Part shown: positions 1-6,163 of the stretch, one piece after another
Numbering within the stretch: position 1 is the stretch's first letter
Layout of the letters: the number at the start of each line of letters is the position of its first letter
Made by a program: the position numbers and the translations under genes
From: Candidatus Zixiibacteriota bacterium
GTDB lineage: Bacteria; Zixibacteria; MSB-5A5; GN15; FEB-12
Direction: 5' to 3'
NCBI GenBank assembly: GCA_018816665.1
Contig: JAHIVM010000304.1
Location: 1 to 7,045 of the forward strand
Length of the DNA: 7,045 bases
The notes under the pieces: generated by a model
The model's input: the letters and a program-made list of their open reading frames with translations, nothing else
Database searches by the model: none
What the model was told of the DNA's origin: nothing

Positions 1-332
1 ACACCTGCGATACTGACAACTGTCCCTTTGTGTTCAATCCCCTGCAGACTGACAGTGATTCCGACGGCATCGGCGATGCCTGCTGTTGCCTTGGGGAGCG
101 CGGCAACATTCAGACGCTGCCGGATTGCAATCTCGCCGATCAGGTGGTGGATGTTGGCGACCTGACCAATCTGATTGATCACCTGTTCATTGGCTTTGGG
201 GGGTTGTGTTGTCCGTCGGAAGCCGATGTCGCCCCCCCGGGGGCACCTGATGGTTCGGTCGACGTAGGAGACTTAACGGAGTTGATAAATCATCTGTTTA
301 TTACCTTTCCTGCCCTGACTGCCTGCAGCTAG
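1..332 (+). CDS. Secreted protein, C-terminal fragment with TSP3 repeat and dockerin-like module
   Basis: This is the 3' end of a gene that enters from the left; the frame is already open at base 3 and ends at TAG 330-332. The first visible residues, TCDTDNCP, followed by a DSDSDGIGDAC motif, are a thrombospondin type-3 calcium-binding repeat. From about base 81 the protein continues as a cysteine-rich module with two copies of a dockerin-like helix motif (VDVGDLTNLIDHLFI and VDVGDLTELINHLFI) separated by a CC pair and an EADV segment. The SBBP protein at 3417-6044 ends with the same module in the same order, so this is probably a paralogous extracellular or cell-surface protein. The N-terminal part is outside the window, so its main function is unknown. 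A GTG at base 30 could be mistaken for a start, but the TSP3 motif continues upstream of it. A convergent hairpin follows the stop. Confidence 0.85.
   Translation, partial: TCDTDNCPFVFNPLQTDSDSDGIGDACCCLGERGNIQTLPDCNLADQVVDVGDLTNLIDHLFIGFGGLCCPSEADVAPPGAPDGSVDVGDLTELINHLFITFPALTACS
147..191 (+). repeat. Dockerin-like F-hand motif, copy 1 (upstream protein)
   Basis: This encodes VDVGDLTNLIDHLFI. It matches the block at 5865-5909 at 37 of 45 bases, counted by eye, and all eight differences fall at third codon positions and are silent. The pattern resembles the second half of a dockerin calcium loop plus its helix (D at loop positions 9 and 12, then DLxxLIxxLF). Confidence 0.75.
258..302 (+). 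repeat. Dockerin-like F-hand motif, copy 2 (upstream protein)
   Basis: This encodes VDVGDLTELINHLFI, the second motif of the C-terminal module. The loop before it (EADVAPPGAPDGS) has extra residues between the first and the fifth-position acidic residue compared with a canonical dockerin loop, so calcium binding may be altered. It corresponds to 5970-6014 in the SBBP protein. Confidence 0.7.
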
Positions 333-359
333 GACCTGGGTTGCTTGTGACCCTTCCCC

Positions 360-398
360 GGGGCAATCGGACCTTGCCCATCCGGGTCCGATTGCTCC
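360..398. terminator. Strong hairpin between convergent genes, likely bidirectional terminator
   Basis: Bases 363-373 (GCAATCGGACC) and 385-395 (GGTCCGATTGC) are perfect 11-bp inverted arms around an 11-base loop. The stem extends to 360-398 with one G-U pair. It lies 28 bases after the stop of the upstream plus-strand gene and 28 bases beyond the stop of the minus-strand TPR gene. On the plus strand it is followed by a T-rich but interrupted stretch; on the minus strand no clear T run follows. Its position between two converging stops fits a shared terminator. Confidence 0.6.
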
Positions 399-425
399 TC
401 TGTTGTGTCTTGTGCAGACAACCGA

Positions 426-2690
426 TCAGGAACGCCGACGGATGCGATCAAGACGCGCACGGGCGTCGTCGACCTCACTGATACCGTCGTCGGCACCCCG
501 GAAGATTTCCAGGAACTGCTCGTACTGCTCGGCGGCACGGTCATACCATCGGGATTCCTCGTAGACCCGTCCCAGGAAGTAATGAGTTTTGGCGCTCCAA
601 CTGGCCATTGACGCCCGGGGGGAATCGTAAATGCGTGCTGTTCGTTCCCACTGCCTGACCGCTCGGCTCAGCCGACCGGCGGTCAGGTAGGCGCGGCCGA
701 GCATGTAGCTGACCTTGAAGTCTGCAGCCAGGGACCAGGACGTTTCCAGGTCATCGACGGCCTGTTGATGGTTTCCCCGAGCCAGCGCGAGGCAACCGGC
801 GGCATACCAGTACGCCGGGGATTGTTCGGCCTTATCGCCCAGATCGGCGCGGAGTTGCTCAAGGACCACGGCTGCCCGATCCATGTGACCACCATCGGCG
901 AGATACTGGACCATCATCTGCCGGTAGCAAACGATGGAGCGTTTACCACAGTACTGCGCGGCGAGTTCAAGTGATGCGACGGCGGAGTCAAAGGCGCCCG
1001 CTTCATGCAGCGCATAGGCTCGCTGGACATAGATGTAGACCATGTCCAACGGGCGCAATCGGTCAATTGCCAGTTCTGCTTTATTGGCGACAACAGCGGA
1101 GTCAATGCCCCGGAGGGCAAGGGCATATTGTCCCCGATGGAGCGGACTATACGATTGATACAGCCGTCCGGCCGGTCTGAGGACATCGCTGTCGAGCGTC
1201 GTGAGGACATCGAAGCAACTGTCGGCGGTTACATAGTCACCGGCGAACAGACTCATGTATCCCAGGTAGGCCAGCGATGAGTAGAAGTCCGGTTTGATGG
1301 CCAGGGCCTGTCGGTACGATGCGGCGGCATCGTCGAGCCGTCCGTACCACGAATATATTTCGGCCCGCGTGTCATAGGGGTTGGCCTCATTGGGGGCAAT
1401 GTCAATGTAACGGTTTATCGCAACGATGGCCTGATCGTAACGGTCGGTGCGCGCGTACAGGTAAGCCAGATGATTCAGCGCGGTCTTGTAGTAGCTATCG
1501 AGACGAAGCGACTCGTTCCAGTAGACCTCGGCTGAGTCGAGCTGCTCCACGGCGTAGAAATTGGATGCGATTTGGTGCAGAATTTCTTTGTCATCGGGGT
1601 ACTTCTCAAGAAGGATGCGAAGTTCCTCGATCGCAGCCGACCGGTTACCTTCCCGGACCAGAATGAGAGATCGGATTCGGTGCTGCTCTGGTGAACTGAC
1701 GTTGTCCGCGTACCGCACCATGGCGTCGTAGACGTCGCGCTGTCCAAGTCGGACCAGATAGTAGTAGGCCATGGCGAAAGTAGAGTCGAGTTCCACGGCG
1801 CGATTGAAGTACTCGAGCGCTTCACTCCAGTACAGTTTGTAGTAGTTGTCGAGACCGGCGACGTAGTTTCGGTAGGCCTCGAATGAATGGGTGGTGACAT
1901 CGGCAACACTTCTGTCGGGAATGACTGACGACTTCCGGAAGTGCCTGCCTATTTGAGCCGTCATCCGGTCGACGACCGCAAACATGTCTTCGCCGCGTTG
2001 GGCCGTAATGGTTTCGGCGGCCACCACGGACTGCGAGGCGGCATCGGACAGCTCGAAGGTCAGAACCAGACCGGAGTCGACCGACAGGATGTCACCGGTG
2101 ATGACCCAGTTGGCATCCGTGAGACGGGCATAACTGGCGACTATATCATTGTGTGTCCATTCACGGCTTTCCCTGGCCAGATTGGCGCCGACATCATGTA
2201 CTCGCTGGGTTGATACGACTTGCAGGCCGCTCACCCGGGAGAGGTCGGCGCTCAGAAGGCTGGCGATGACTCTTCCGGTCAAATCCTGATTTGCCTGGCC
2301 GGTCGAATTCCAGAACGGTTTCACAGCCACGCGAGTTTCGGCGGCTGAGGCGAAGTCCGATGGATGTATCTCAATGTGCCAGGGGCGAAGGACCAGAATC
2401 AGCAGGGCGGCCGCGGCGGCGAGCCAGGTGGTCACCAGACGGCGCACCGAGCGGCTGGAAGTGGCCGGCTGCTGCGGTCCGGACTCCCGGTAGGTATCGC
2501 TCACCATTTCGCGGATCCGTGGAGATTTCCGCAACAGGCGCGCGGCTTCTCGGAAACGTTCGGCCTCGGCAAAGCAGACATCGCATTCCAGCAGGTGTAG
2601 CTCCAGGTCCCGCAACCGGACATCATCGAGCATACCCAGTTCATAAGCGGCCAGAAGCTCGCGATAGTGCGCATCCGAACATGAATCCAT
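426..2690 (-). CDS. Membrane anti-sigma factor fused to TolB-N-like domain and TPR repeats
   Basis: The 754-residue product starts with a zinc-finger anti-sigma (ZAS, zf-HC2 type) domain: C4, then H32-x3-C36-x2-C39. One transmembrane helix follows at about residues 85-101, with an RR pair on its N-terminal side, so the finger should be cytoplasmic and the rest outside the membrane. Residues about 120-252 (RVAVKPFWNSTG, then LSRVSGLQVVSTQRV and ANWVITGDI) resemble the TolB N-terminal-like/FlgO-like domain often seen before TPRs. From about 265 to 745 there are roughly ten TPR-like helical repeats, for example YDQAIVAINRYIDIAPNEANPY. The expected role is to bind and hold the ECF sigma factor encoded immediately upstream and release it on an external signal; the ligand is unknown. 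The ATG at 2690 overlaps the sigma stop (TGATG) and has GGGAG ten bases upstream. A TTG nine codons further upstream is less likely. It could instead be a non-inhibitory partner, but the intact ZAS motif argues for sigma binding. Confidence 0.85.
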   Translation of the reverse strand: MDSCSDAHYRELLAAYELGMLDDVRLRDLELHLLECDVCFAEAERFREAARLLRKSPRIREMVSDTYRESGPQQPATSSRSVRRLVTTWLAAAAALLILVLRPWHIEIHPSDFASAAETRVAVKPFWNSTGQANQDLTGRVIASLLSADLSRVSGLQVVSTQRVHDVGANLARESREWTHNDIVASYARLTDANWVITGDILSVDSGLVLTFELSDAASQSVVAAETITAQRGEDMFAVVDRMTAQIGRHFRKSSVIPDRSVADVTTHSFEAYRNYVAGLDNYYKLYWSEALEYFNRAVELDSTFAMAYYYLVRLGQRDVYDAMVRYADNVSSPEQHRIRSLILVREGNRSAAIEELRILLEKYPDDKEILHQIASNFYAVEQLDSAEVYWNESLRLDSYYKTALNHLAYLYARTDRYDQAIVAINRYIDIAPNEANPYDTRAEIYSWYGRLDDAAASYRQALAIKPDFYSSLAYLGYMSLFAGDYVTADSCFDVLTTLDSDVLRPAGRLYQSYSPLHRGQYALALRGIDSAVVANKAELAIDRLRPLDMVYIYVQRAYALHEAGAFDSAVASLELAAQYCGKRSIVCYRQMMVQYLADGGHMDRAAVVLEQLRADLGDKAEQSPAYWYAAGCLALARGNHQQAVDDLETSWSLAADFKVSYMLGRAYLTAGRLSRAVRQWERTARIYDSPRASMASWSAKTHYFLGRVYEESRWYDRAAEQYEQFLEIFRGADDGISEVDDARARLDRIRRRS

Positions 2691-3226
2691 CAGGACATAT
2701 CTCCCGTTTCCAGACAATCTGCCAGCCTTGCTCGGGCCCGATGCAGCAGTGAATAGAGATTGTTGCGGGTCACGTCAACCCGTCGACAAATCTCCTCAAC
2801 GGTGAACCCGAGGTAGTGCAGGTTCAGCACCCGGGCATGCCGCCGGTTGGCGGCATGGAGCTTTCTGAGACATTCCAGCAGTTGCCGTTCCAATGCGGTT
2901 TCCTCGACCGTCATCACCGGAGTCTCGTCGGCATCGGTAGATCCCTTCATTCTCTCGCGCTGGACGGTGCTGCGCCTGAAGTAGGCCAGGATTTTGTTGT
3001 CCAGCACTTTGTAGGCCCACGCCGCGAAACTGGTGGTGAACTCAATATCGCGGTACTTATCGAGAATCGTTTTCAGCGCCTCCTGAACGATTTCCTCGGC
3101 ATCGTCGCGACTCTCGATCTTATGTTCAGCGAAGTATCGGAATCTTGCGGAGAGAAGGGCAAAAAGTGCCCCTTCGGCGTTGCTGTCGCCGTTTTGGGCT
3201 GCCCGGTGTAAGGTGTTGATGGTCAA
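2690..3226 (-). CDS. ECF-type RNA polymerase sigma factor
   Basis: The 178-residue product has the length and two-domain layout of extracytoplasmic-function sigma factors. Region 2 spans about residues 20-86 and contains DDAEEIVQEALKTILDKY and the promoter-melting stretch SFAAWAYKVLDNKILAYFRR. A charged linker follows at about 87-110. Region 4 spans about 111-172, with a helix-turn-helix at FTVEEICRRVDVTRNNLYS followed by LLHRARARL, which should read the -35 element. No region 1.1 or 3 is present. The start is a TTG at 3226: no in-frame ATG or GTG lies between it and the upstream in-frame TAG at 3272-3274, and only a weak AGAGA precedes it. It is the first gene of a two-gene operon with its probable membrane anti-sigma factor, and its stop overlaps that gene's start. 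A sigma-70-like promoter lies about 40 bases upstream. The ECF subgroup and the regulon cannot be assigned from this window. Confidence 0.93.
   Translation of the reverse strand: MTINTLHRAAQNGDSNAEGALFALLSARFRYFAEHKIESRDDAEEIVQEALKTILDKYRDIEFTTSFAAWAYKVLDNKILAYFRRSTVQRERMKGSTDADETPVMTVEETALERQLLECLRKLHAANRRHARVLNLHYLGFTVEEICRRVDVTRNNLYSLLHRARARLADCLETGDMS
2701..2705 (-). promoter_or_regulatory. Ribosome binding site of the anti-sigma/TPR gene, inside the sigma gene
   Basis: GGGAG on the minus strand lies 10 bases before the ATG at 2690, inside the last codons of the sigma factor gene. It supports that ATG over the in-frame TTG at 2717. Together with the one-base TGATG overlap it suggests translational coupling, which would keep sigma and anti-sigma levels matched. 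Confidence 0.6.
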
Positions 3227-3240
3227 TATGCTGTCTCTAT

Positions 3241-3271
3241 TTGTGGTGACCTGCTCGGTGAAAAATATACT
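3241..3271 (+). promoter_or_regulatory. Weak candidate promoter of the SBBP gene
   Basis: TATACT at 3266-3271 is a 5 of 6 match to the -10 box. The best -35, TTGTGG at 3241-3246, is weak and the 19-base spacer is long. It would give a leader of about 139 bases. Its -10 overlaps the minus-strand -10 at 3264-3269, so if both are real the two divergent promoters would compete for polymerase. Confidence 0.25.
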
Positions 3272-3292
3272 CTACCGCAATGTCAAAGGCAA
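3264..3292 (-). promoter_or_regulatory. Candidate promoter of the sigma/anti-sigma operon
   Basis: On the minus strand, TTGCCT (3292-3287) and TATATT (3269-3264) are separated by exactly 17 bases. The -35 matches the housekeeping consensus at 4 of 6 positions and the -10 at 5 of 6. Transcription would start near 3257, giving a leader of about 30 bases before the TTG start. The same TTGCC and TATATT boxes with the same spacing occur upstream of the protease gene. Confidence 0.5.
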
Positions 3293-3350
3293 CCTGTCTG
3301 CGAGGCTAACGTGCTTACGAGGACGTTTTTGTCTGCTCTTTCGTGCAAGA

Positions 3351-3370
3351 TGTTCCGGACCGAGGGAACA
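3351..3370 (+). promoter_or_regulatory. Inverted repeat in the leader of the SBBP gene
   Basis: TGTTCC (3351-3356) and GGAACA (3365-3370) form perfect 6-bp arms around eight bases. This could be a DNA operator for a dimeric regulator or a small RNA hairpin in the leader, about 36 bases before the ribosome binding site. Arms this short can occur by chance. Confidence 0.25.
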
Positions 3371-3406
3371 CTGGAGTACAAGTCGCCACAATTCCGCGCT
3401 TTTCAG

Positions 3407-3412
3407 AGGAGG
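3407..3412 (+). promoter_or_regulatory. Shine-Dalgarno site that fixes the SBBP gene start
   Basis: A perfect AGGAGG lies four bases before the ATG at 3417. It places the start at the beginning of a good signal peptide and rules out the in-frame GTG/ATG-type codons upstream, which would add 79 residues overlapping the divergent sigma gene and its promoter. Confidence 0.85.
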
Positions 3413-3416
3413 TAAG

Positions 3417-6044
3417 ATGTTCTCTCGCATTCCGACCCCGATATCGGCAGTAATGGCTACGGCCTGGCTGCTGGCAGGTTTGTCTGCCCCGGTTTCGGCG
3501 GTCGACATACCGGTATCATTTGTCGAAAACGCCGGGCAGTTGGCCGCCAATGTCAGTTTCTATGCCAGCCAGGCTGGTGCCGATGTCTACGTGACCGACC
3601 GCAATGTCCTTGTCTATGCCGTCTCGGGCGCCGGTGAAGCCGGTTTCCCGGCGGTCTTTCGTGAGTCCCCGGTGAACGGCCGACTAACGGTACCCCGGGC
3701 ACGGAATATGCGCCCGGCCCGATTCAGTTATTTTCGGGGTGACGATAAAAACGCCTGGATTGCCGTTGCAAAAACCTGGGGTGGGGTTGGCCTGGGGGAG
3801 ATCTGGCCCGGAGTGGAGGTCAATCTGATAGCCGGCAGTCGAGGGGTGGAAAAAGTGTTCACGATTGCCCCGGGCACAGATCCCGAAGTTGTTCGCCTGC
3901 GTATTGACGGGGCGGGATTGCTCAGTGTCGATGACTCCGGAGAATTGAGAATGGAGCTCAAGAACAGCCCGGCCTCGTTTACTGCGCCGGAAGCGTACCA
4001 GATTATCGACGGCCGACGGGTTACGGTGGACGTGCGCTACGTTACGGATGGCACCGAGTACGGCTTTGCGCCGGGTGCGTATCGTCGTGACTGCGAGCTG
4101 ATTATCGATCCGCTACTCGGTTCCACCTATCTGGGTGGTACGGCTGCCGATAACAAACCGGCGGTGGTTGTTGATGACGACGGGTTTGTGTATGTGGCGG
4201 GCATGACGTCTTCGACCTCGTTTCCGTCGACCGACGGTGCTTACCTGCAGGCAAACCCGCCGGGCGATGACATCTTCATTGTCAAATTCAACGCCGATCT
4301 CAGCGAATTGATCGCAGGTACGTTTCTGGGCGGCGGTGGAAATGACGGTGGCGGGCGGAATCTCGCGATGATGCTCGATGGTCAGGGGAATCTGTACCTT
4401 GCCGGCCAGACGCGCTCGGCGGATTTTCCCCATATTACCGGCAGTTACGACACTGCCTATGCGGGCAACGAGGATGTGTTTATTGCCCGTCTGACGACCG
4501 ACCTGAGCTCCCTGACCGCCGTCACTTTCCTGGGCACTACCGGGTACGAAGAGGCTAACTCGATTGTACGTGCCGGCAACGGCGATATCGTCGTGGCAGG
4601 TTATACGAATTCGTCGCTGTTTCCAACCACGGTCGGAGCGTATGACAATTCCTACAACGGTACCGGCACGATGCCGTGGGGCGGCGATATTTTTGTATCA
4701 CGTTTTAGTGCGGATCTGACCACGCTGGAGGCCTCGACCTACCTGGGCGGCAGTGACTGGGAGGATGGCGGCTACCTGGCCGTCAACGATGACGACGACA
4801 TCTTCGTCACCGGTTCCACCAATCTGGGGTTTGCTAAATTTCCTACCACTGCCGGTGCCTATAGCGAGACGTACTTCGGCGATGAAAAGTACGGCGACGT
4901 GTTCGTGTCGCGGCTCAGCGGCGATCTCACCACCCTGGAGGCCTCGACCTACTTTGGCGGCAGCGGCGACGACTGGGTGTATGGGCTGCGGCTTGATGCC
5001 GACGGCAACCTGTATTTCACCGGACACACCAGCTCGACCGACCTGCCCACATCGACCGGTGCTTTTCGGGAGGACTATGCCGGCAGCGGCGGATCCGATG
5101 TAGGGAACGACGGTCTGATCTGCCGTATGGGACCGGACCTGGACACCGTCCTGGCCTGCACCTACCTGGGCAGCCCCGGATGGGAATACACCAAAACGCT
5201 CACGCTTGGCGATGACGGCGTTGTGTATGTAATAGGCAACACCAACTCAACAACGTTCCCCATTATGCCCGGCGCCTGTGTTGACGAATTCGGCGGCGGT
5301 GCCTACCAGTGGGGCGGCGAAACGTACTTCGCCACTCTTGATGCCGGGTTGACCGAACTGCTGACCTCAAGTTTCCTTGGCGGCGTCGGCATTGACGGGG
5401 CCGGTGGGCTGGCGTTGAATGCAGCCGGTGATTTGTACATTACCGGAGCCACCCAGTCCTCGGACTTCCCGACCACCGAGGGAGCGTACGACCGCTCTCG
5501 GGCCGGGGGCGATGACGTTTTTGTCAGTTGTGTGCCCAGGGCGCATTTTGTTGATACCGACGGTGACTCGGTGGAGGATGCCGGAGACAACTGCCCCGAA
5601 ATCGGCAATGCCGACCAGGCAGATGACGACAGCGACGGAAACGGAAACGCCTGCGATCTCTGCCCGGGTCACGATGATTTTGCCGATGGTGACCTTGACG
5701 GGGTCCCGGATAGCTGCGACAATTGCCCGGAGGATGTCAACCCCGGTCAGGAGGATGACAATTTCAACGGCGTGGGCAATGTGTGCGACGGCTGCTGTGT
5801 GGGGGATCGGGGGGATGTTGTCCTGGATATTGGCACCAATTGCGACGTCGTGAGCGATCAATCGGTTGACGTGGGTGACCTGACTAACCTGATTGATCAC
5901 CTTTTCATAAACTTCTCTCCGTTGTGTTGTGATGTGGAGGCCGATGTCGCCGTGCCTTCCGACGGAGGAGTGGATGTGGGCGACCTGACGGCCCTCATTG
6001 ACCACCTGTTCATCAACTTCCCCCCACTTCCGACCTGCCCGTAG
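3417..6044 (+). CDS. Secreted seven-bladed SBBP propeller protein with TSP3 repeats and dockerin-like C-terminus
   Basis: The 875-residue product begins with a Sec signal peptide (likely cleavage after VSA, residue 28; no lipobox). Residues about 31-233 form the N-terminal domain that commonly precedes SBBP repeats (SFVENAGQL near the start, CELIIDP at the end). Seven SBBP repeats of 57-71 residues follow from 237 to 708, each with (T/S)(Y/F)(L/F)G, a GxxYxxGxT core and a DLxxL end; seven is the number of blades in a closed beta-propeller. Residues 713-790 are acidic thrombospondin type-3 repeats with DxDxDG motifs and DNCP, expected to bind calcium. Residues 793-874 are a six-cysteine dockerin-like module with two VDVGDLTxLIDHLFI motifs. 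The protein is probably exported and displayed or bound at the cell surface; its ligand is unknown and no catalytic motif was seen. It is divergent from the sigma operon and followed by a hairpin terminator, so it is likely transcribed alone. Confidence 0.92.
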   Translation: MFSRIPTPISAVMATAWLLAGLSAPVSAVDIPVSFVENAGQLAANVSFYASQAGADVYVTDRNVLVYAVSGAGEAGFPAVFRESPVNGRLTVPRARNMRPARFSYFRGDDKNAWIAVAKTWGGVGLGEIWPGVEVNLIAGSRGVEKVFTIAPGTDPEVVRLRIDGAGLLSVDDSGELRMELKNSPASFTAPEAYQIIDGRRVTVDVRYVTDGTEYGFAPGAYRRDCELIIDPLLGSTYLGGTAADNKPAVVVDDDGFVYVAGMTSSTSFPSTDGAYLQANPPGDDIFIVKFNADLSELIAGTFLGGGGNDGGGRNLAMMLDGQGNLYLAGQTRSADFPHITGSYDTAYAGNEDVFIARLTTDLSSLTAVTFLGTTGYEEANSIVRAGNGDIVVAGYTNSSLFPTTVGAYDNSYNGTGTMPWGGDIFVSRFSADLTTLEASTYLGGSDWEDGGYLAVNDDDDIFVTGSTNLGFAKFPTTAGAYSETYFGDEKYGDVFVSRLSGDLTTLEASTYFGGSGDDWVYGLRLDADGNLYFTGHTSSTDLPTSTGAFREDYAGSGGSDVGNDGLICRMGPDLDTVLACTYLGSPGWEYTKTLTLGDDGVVYVIGNTNSTTFPIMPGACVDEFGGGAYQWGGETYFATLDAGLTELLTSSFLGGVGIDGAGGLALNAAGDLYITGATQSSDFPTTEGAYDRSRAGGDDVFVSCVPRAHFVDTDGDSVEDAGDNCPEIGNADQADDDSDGNGNACDLCPGHDDFADGDLDGVPDSCDNCPEDVNPGQEDDNFNGVGNVCDGCCVGDRGDVVLDIGTNCDVVSDQSVDVGDLTNLIDHLFINFSPLCCDVEADVAVPSDGGVDVGDLTALIDHLFINFPPLPTCP
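4125..5540 (+). repeat. Seven tandem SBBP beta-propeller repeats
   Basis: Repeat starts fall at 4125, 4320, 4524, 4737, 4947, 5160 and 5370, each at a (T/S)(Y/F)(L/F)G motif. The units encode 65, 68, 71, 70, 71, 70 and 57 residues; the last lacks the closing DLxxL strand and runs into the TSP3 region. An 18-base stretch, CTGGAGGCCTCGACCTAC, is identical at 4725-4742 and 4935-4952, exactly 210 bases (one blade) apart, which suggests recent duplication or conversion between neighbouring blades. Confidence 0.85.
5553..5786 (+). repeat. Thrombospondin type-3 calcium-binding repeat region
   Basis: This codes for residues 713-790 with repeated acidic motifs (DTDGDSVEDAGDNCP, DDDSDGNGNAC, DGDLDGVPDSCDNCP, NFNGVGNVC) and regularly spaced cysteines. 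The family binds several calcium ions per repeat. Here it forms an extracellular spacer between the propeller and the C-terminal module. The same repeat type is seen at 3-83. Confidence 0.8.
5865..5909 (+). repeat. Dockerin-like F-hand motif, copy 1 (SBBP protein)
   Basis: This encodes VDVGDLTNLIDHLFI, identical in protein sequence to bases 147-191. Here the preceding loop keeps canonical spacing, with D810, D814, D818 and D821 at loop positions 1, 5, 9 and 12, so this copy is the most likely to bind calcium. Confidence 0.75.
5970..6014 (+). repeat. Dockerin-like F-hand motif, copy 2 (SBBP protein)
   Basis: This encodes VDVGDLTALIDHLFI. The preceding loop (EADVAVPSDGG) has two extra residues between D843 and D849 relative to a standard dockerin loop. 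The module ends nine residues later with a final cysteine, followed by one proline and the stop. Confidence 0.7.
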
Positions 6045-6085
6045 CCGGATCGGGGTGATATCTTGTCCTGCTTCCGCCATTGCCC

Positions 6086-6124
6086 CCGGGGCGGCGACAC
6101 TTTTCGCCGTCCCGGCCCCGTTTT
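6086..6124 (+). terminator. Hairpin terminator after the SBBP gene
   Basis: Bases 6086-6097 pair with 6104-6115 to give a 12-bp GC-rich stem (one G-U pair) around a six-base loop, CACTTT. A short T run (6121-6124) follows after five GC-rich bases. It starts 42 bases after the stop at 6044 and before the protease promoter, so the two genes are probably transcribed separately. The short, displaced T run makes the terminator imperfect. Confidence 0.55.
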
Positions 6125-6134
6125 GAGAAACCTG

Positions 6135-6163
6135 TTGCCCGACGTCGGTGTTTATTCTATATT
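6135..6163 (+). promoter_or_regulatory. Candidate promoter of the serine protease gene
   Basis: TTGCCC (6135-6140) and TATATT (6158-6163) are separated by exactly 17 bases in a locally AT-rich stretch that stands out from the GC-rich surroundings. Transcription would start near 6170, giving a leader of about 95 bases. The boxes are nearly identical to those of the sigma operon promoter. Confidence 0.5.

Noticed and set aside
2691..2717. TTG start nine codons upstream for the anti-sigma/TPR protein
   Set aside because: The ATG at 2690 has GGGAG at good spacing, forms a typical TGATG overlap, and begins just before the zinc-finger motif.
2291..2752. Plus-strand open frame opposite the 5' part of the anti-sigma/TPR gene and the end of the sigma gene
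   Set aside because: It is R/P/G-rich with no domain. The minus strand carries clear ZAS, membrane and sigma motifs over the same bases.
3351..3387. GGAAC-type ECF promoter in the divergent region (GGAACA on either strand)
   Set aside because: No matching -10 (CGTC or similar) was found at 15-17 bases on either strand. The two GGAACA copies are better described as arms of an inverted repeat.
3180..3416. N-terminal extension of the SBBP protein by 79 residues in the same frame
   Set aside because: It would overlap the divergent sigma gene and its promoter, lacks a ribosome site, and would bury the signal peptide. A perfect AGGAGG precedes the ATG at 3417.
5367..6080. A 237-codon open frame antisense to the SBBP gene's last blade, TSP3 and tail
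   Set aside because: It is low-complexity and rich in V, I, A and H, as expected when acidic repeat codons are read backwards. It has no recognisable domain, and the plus-strand frame explains the region fully.
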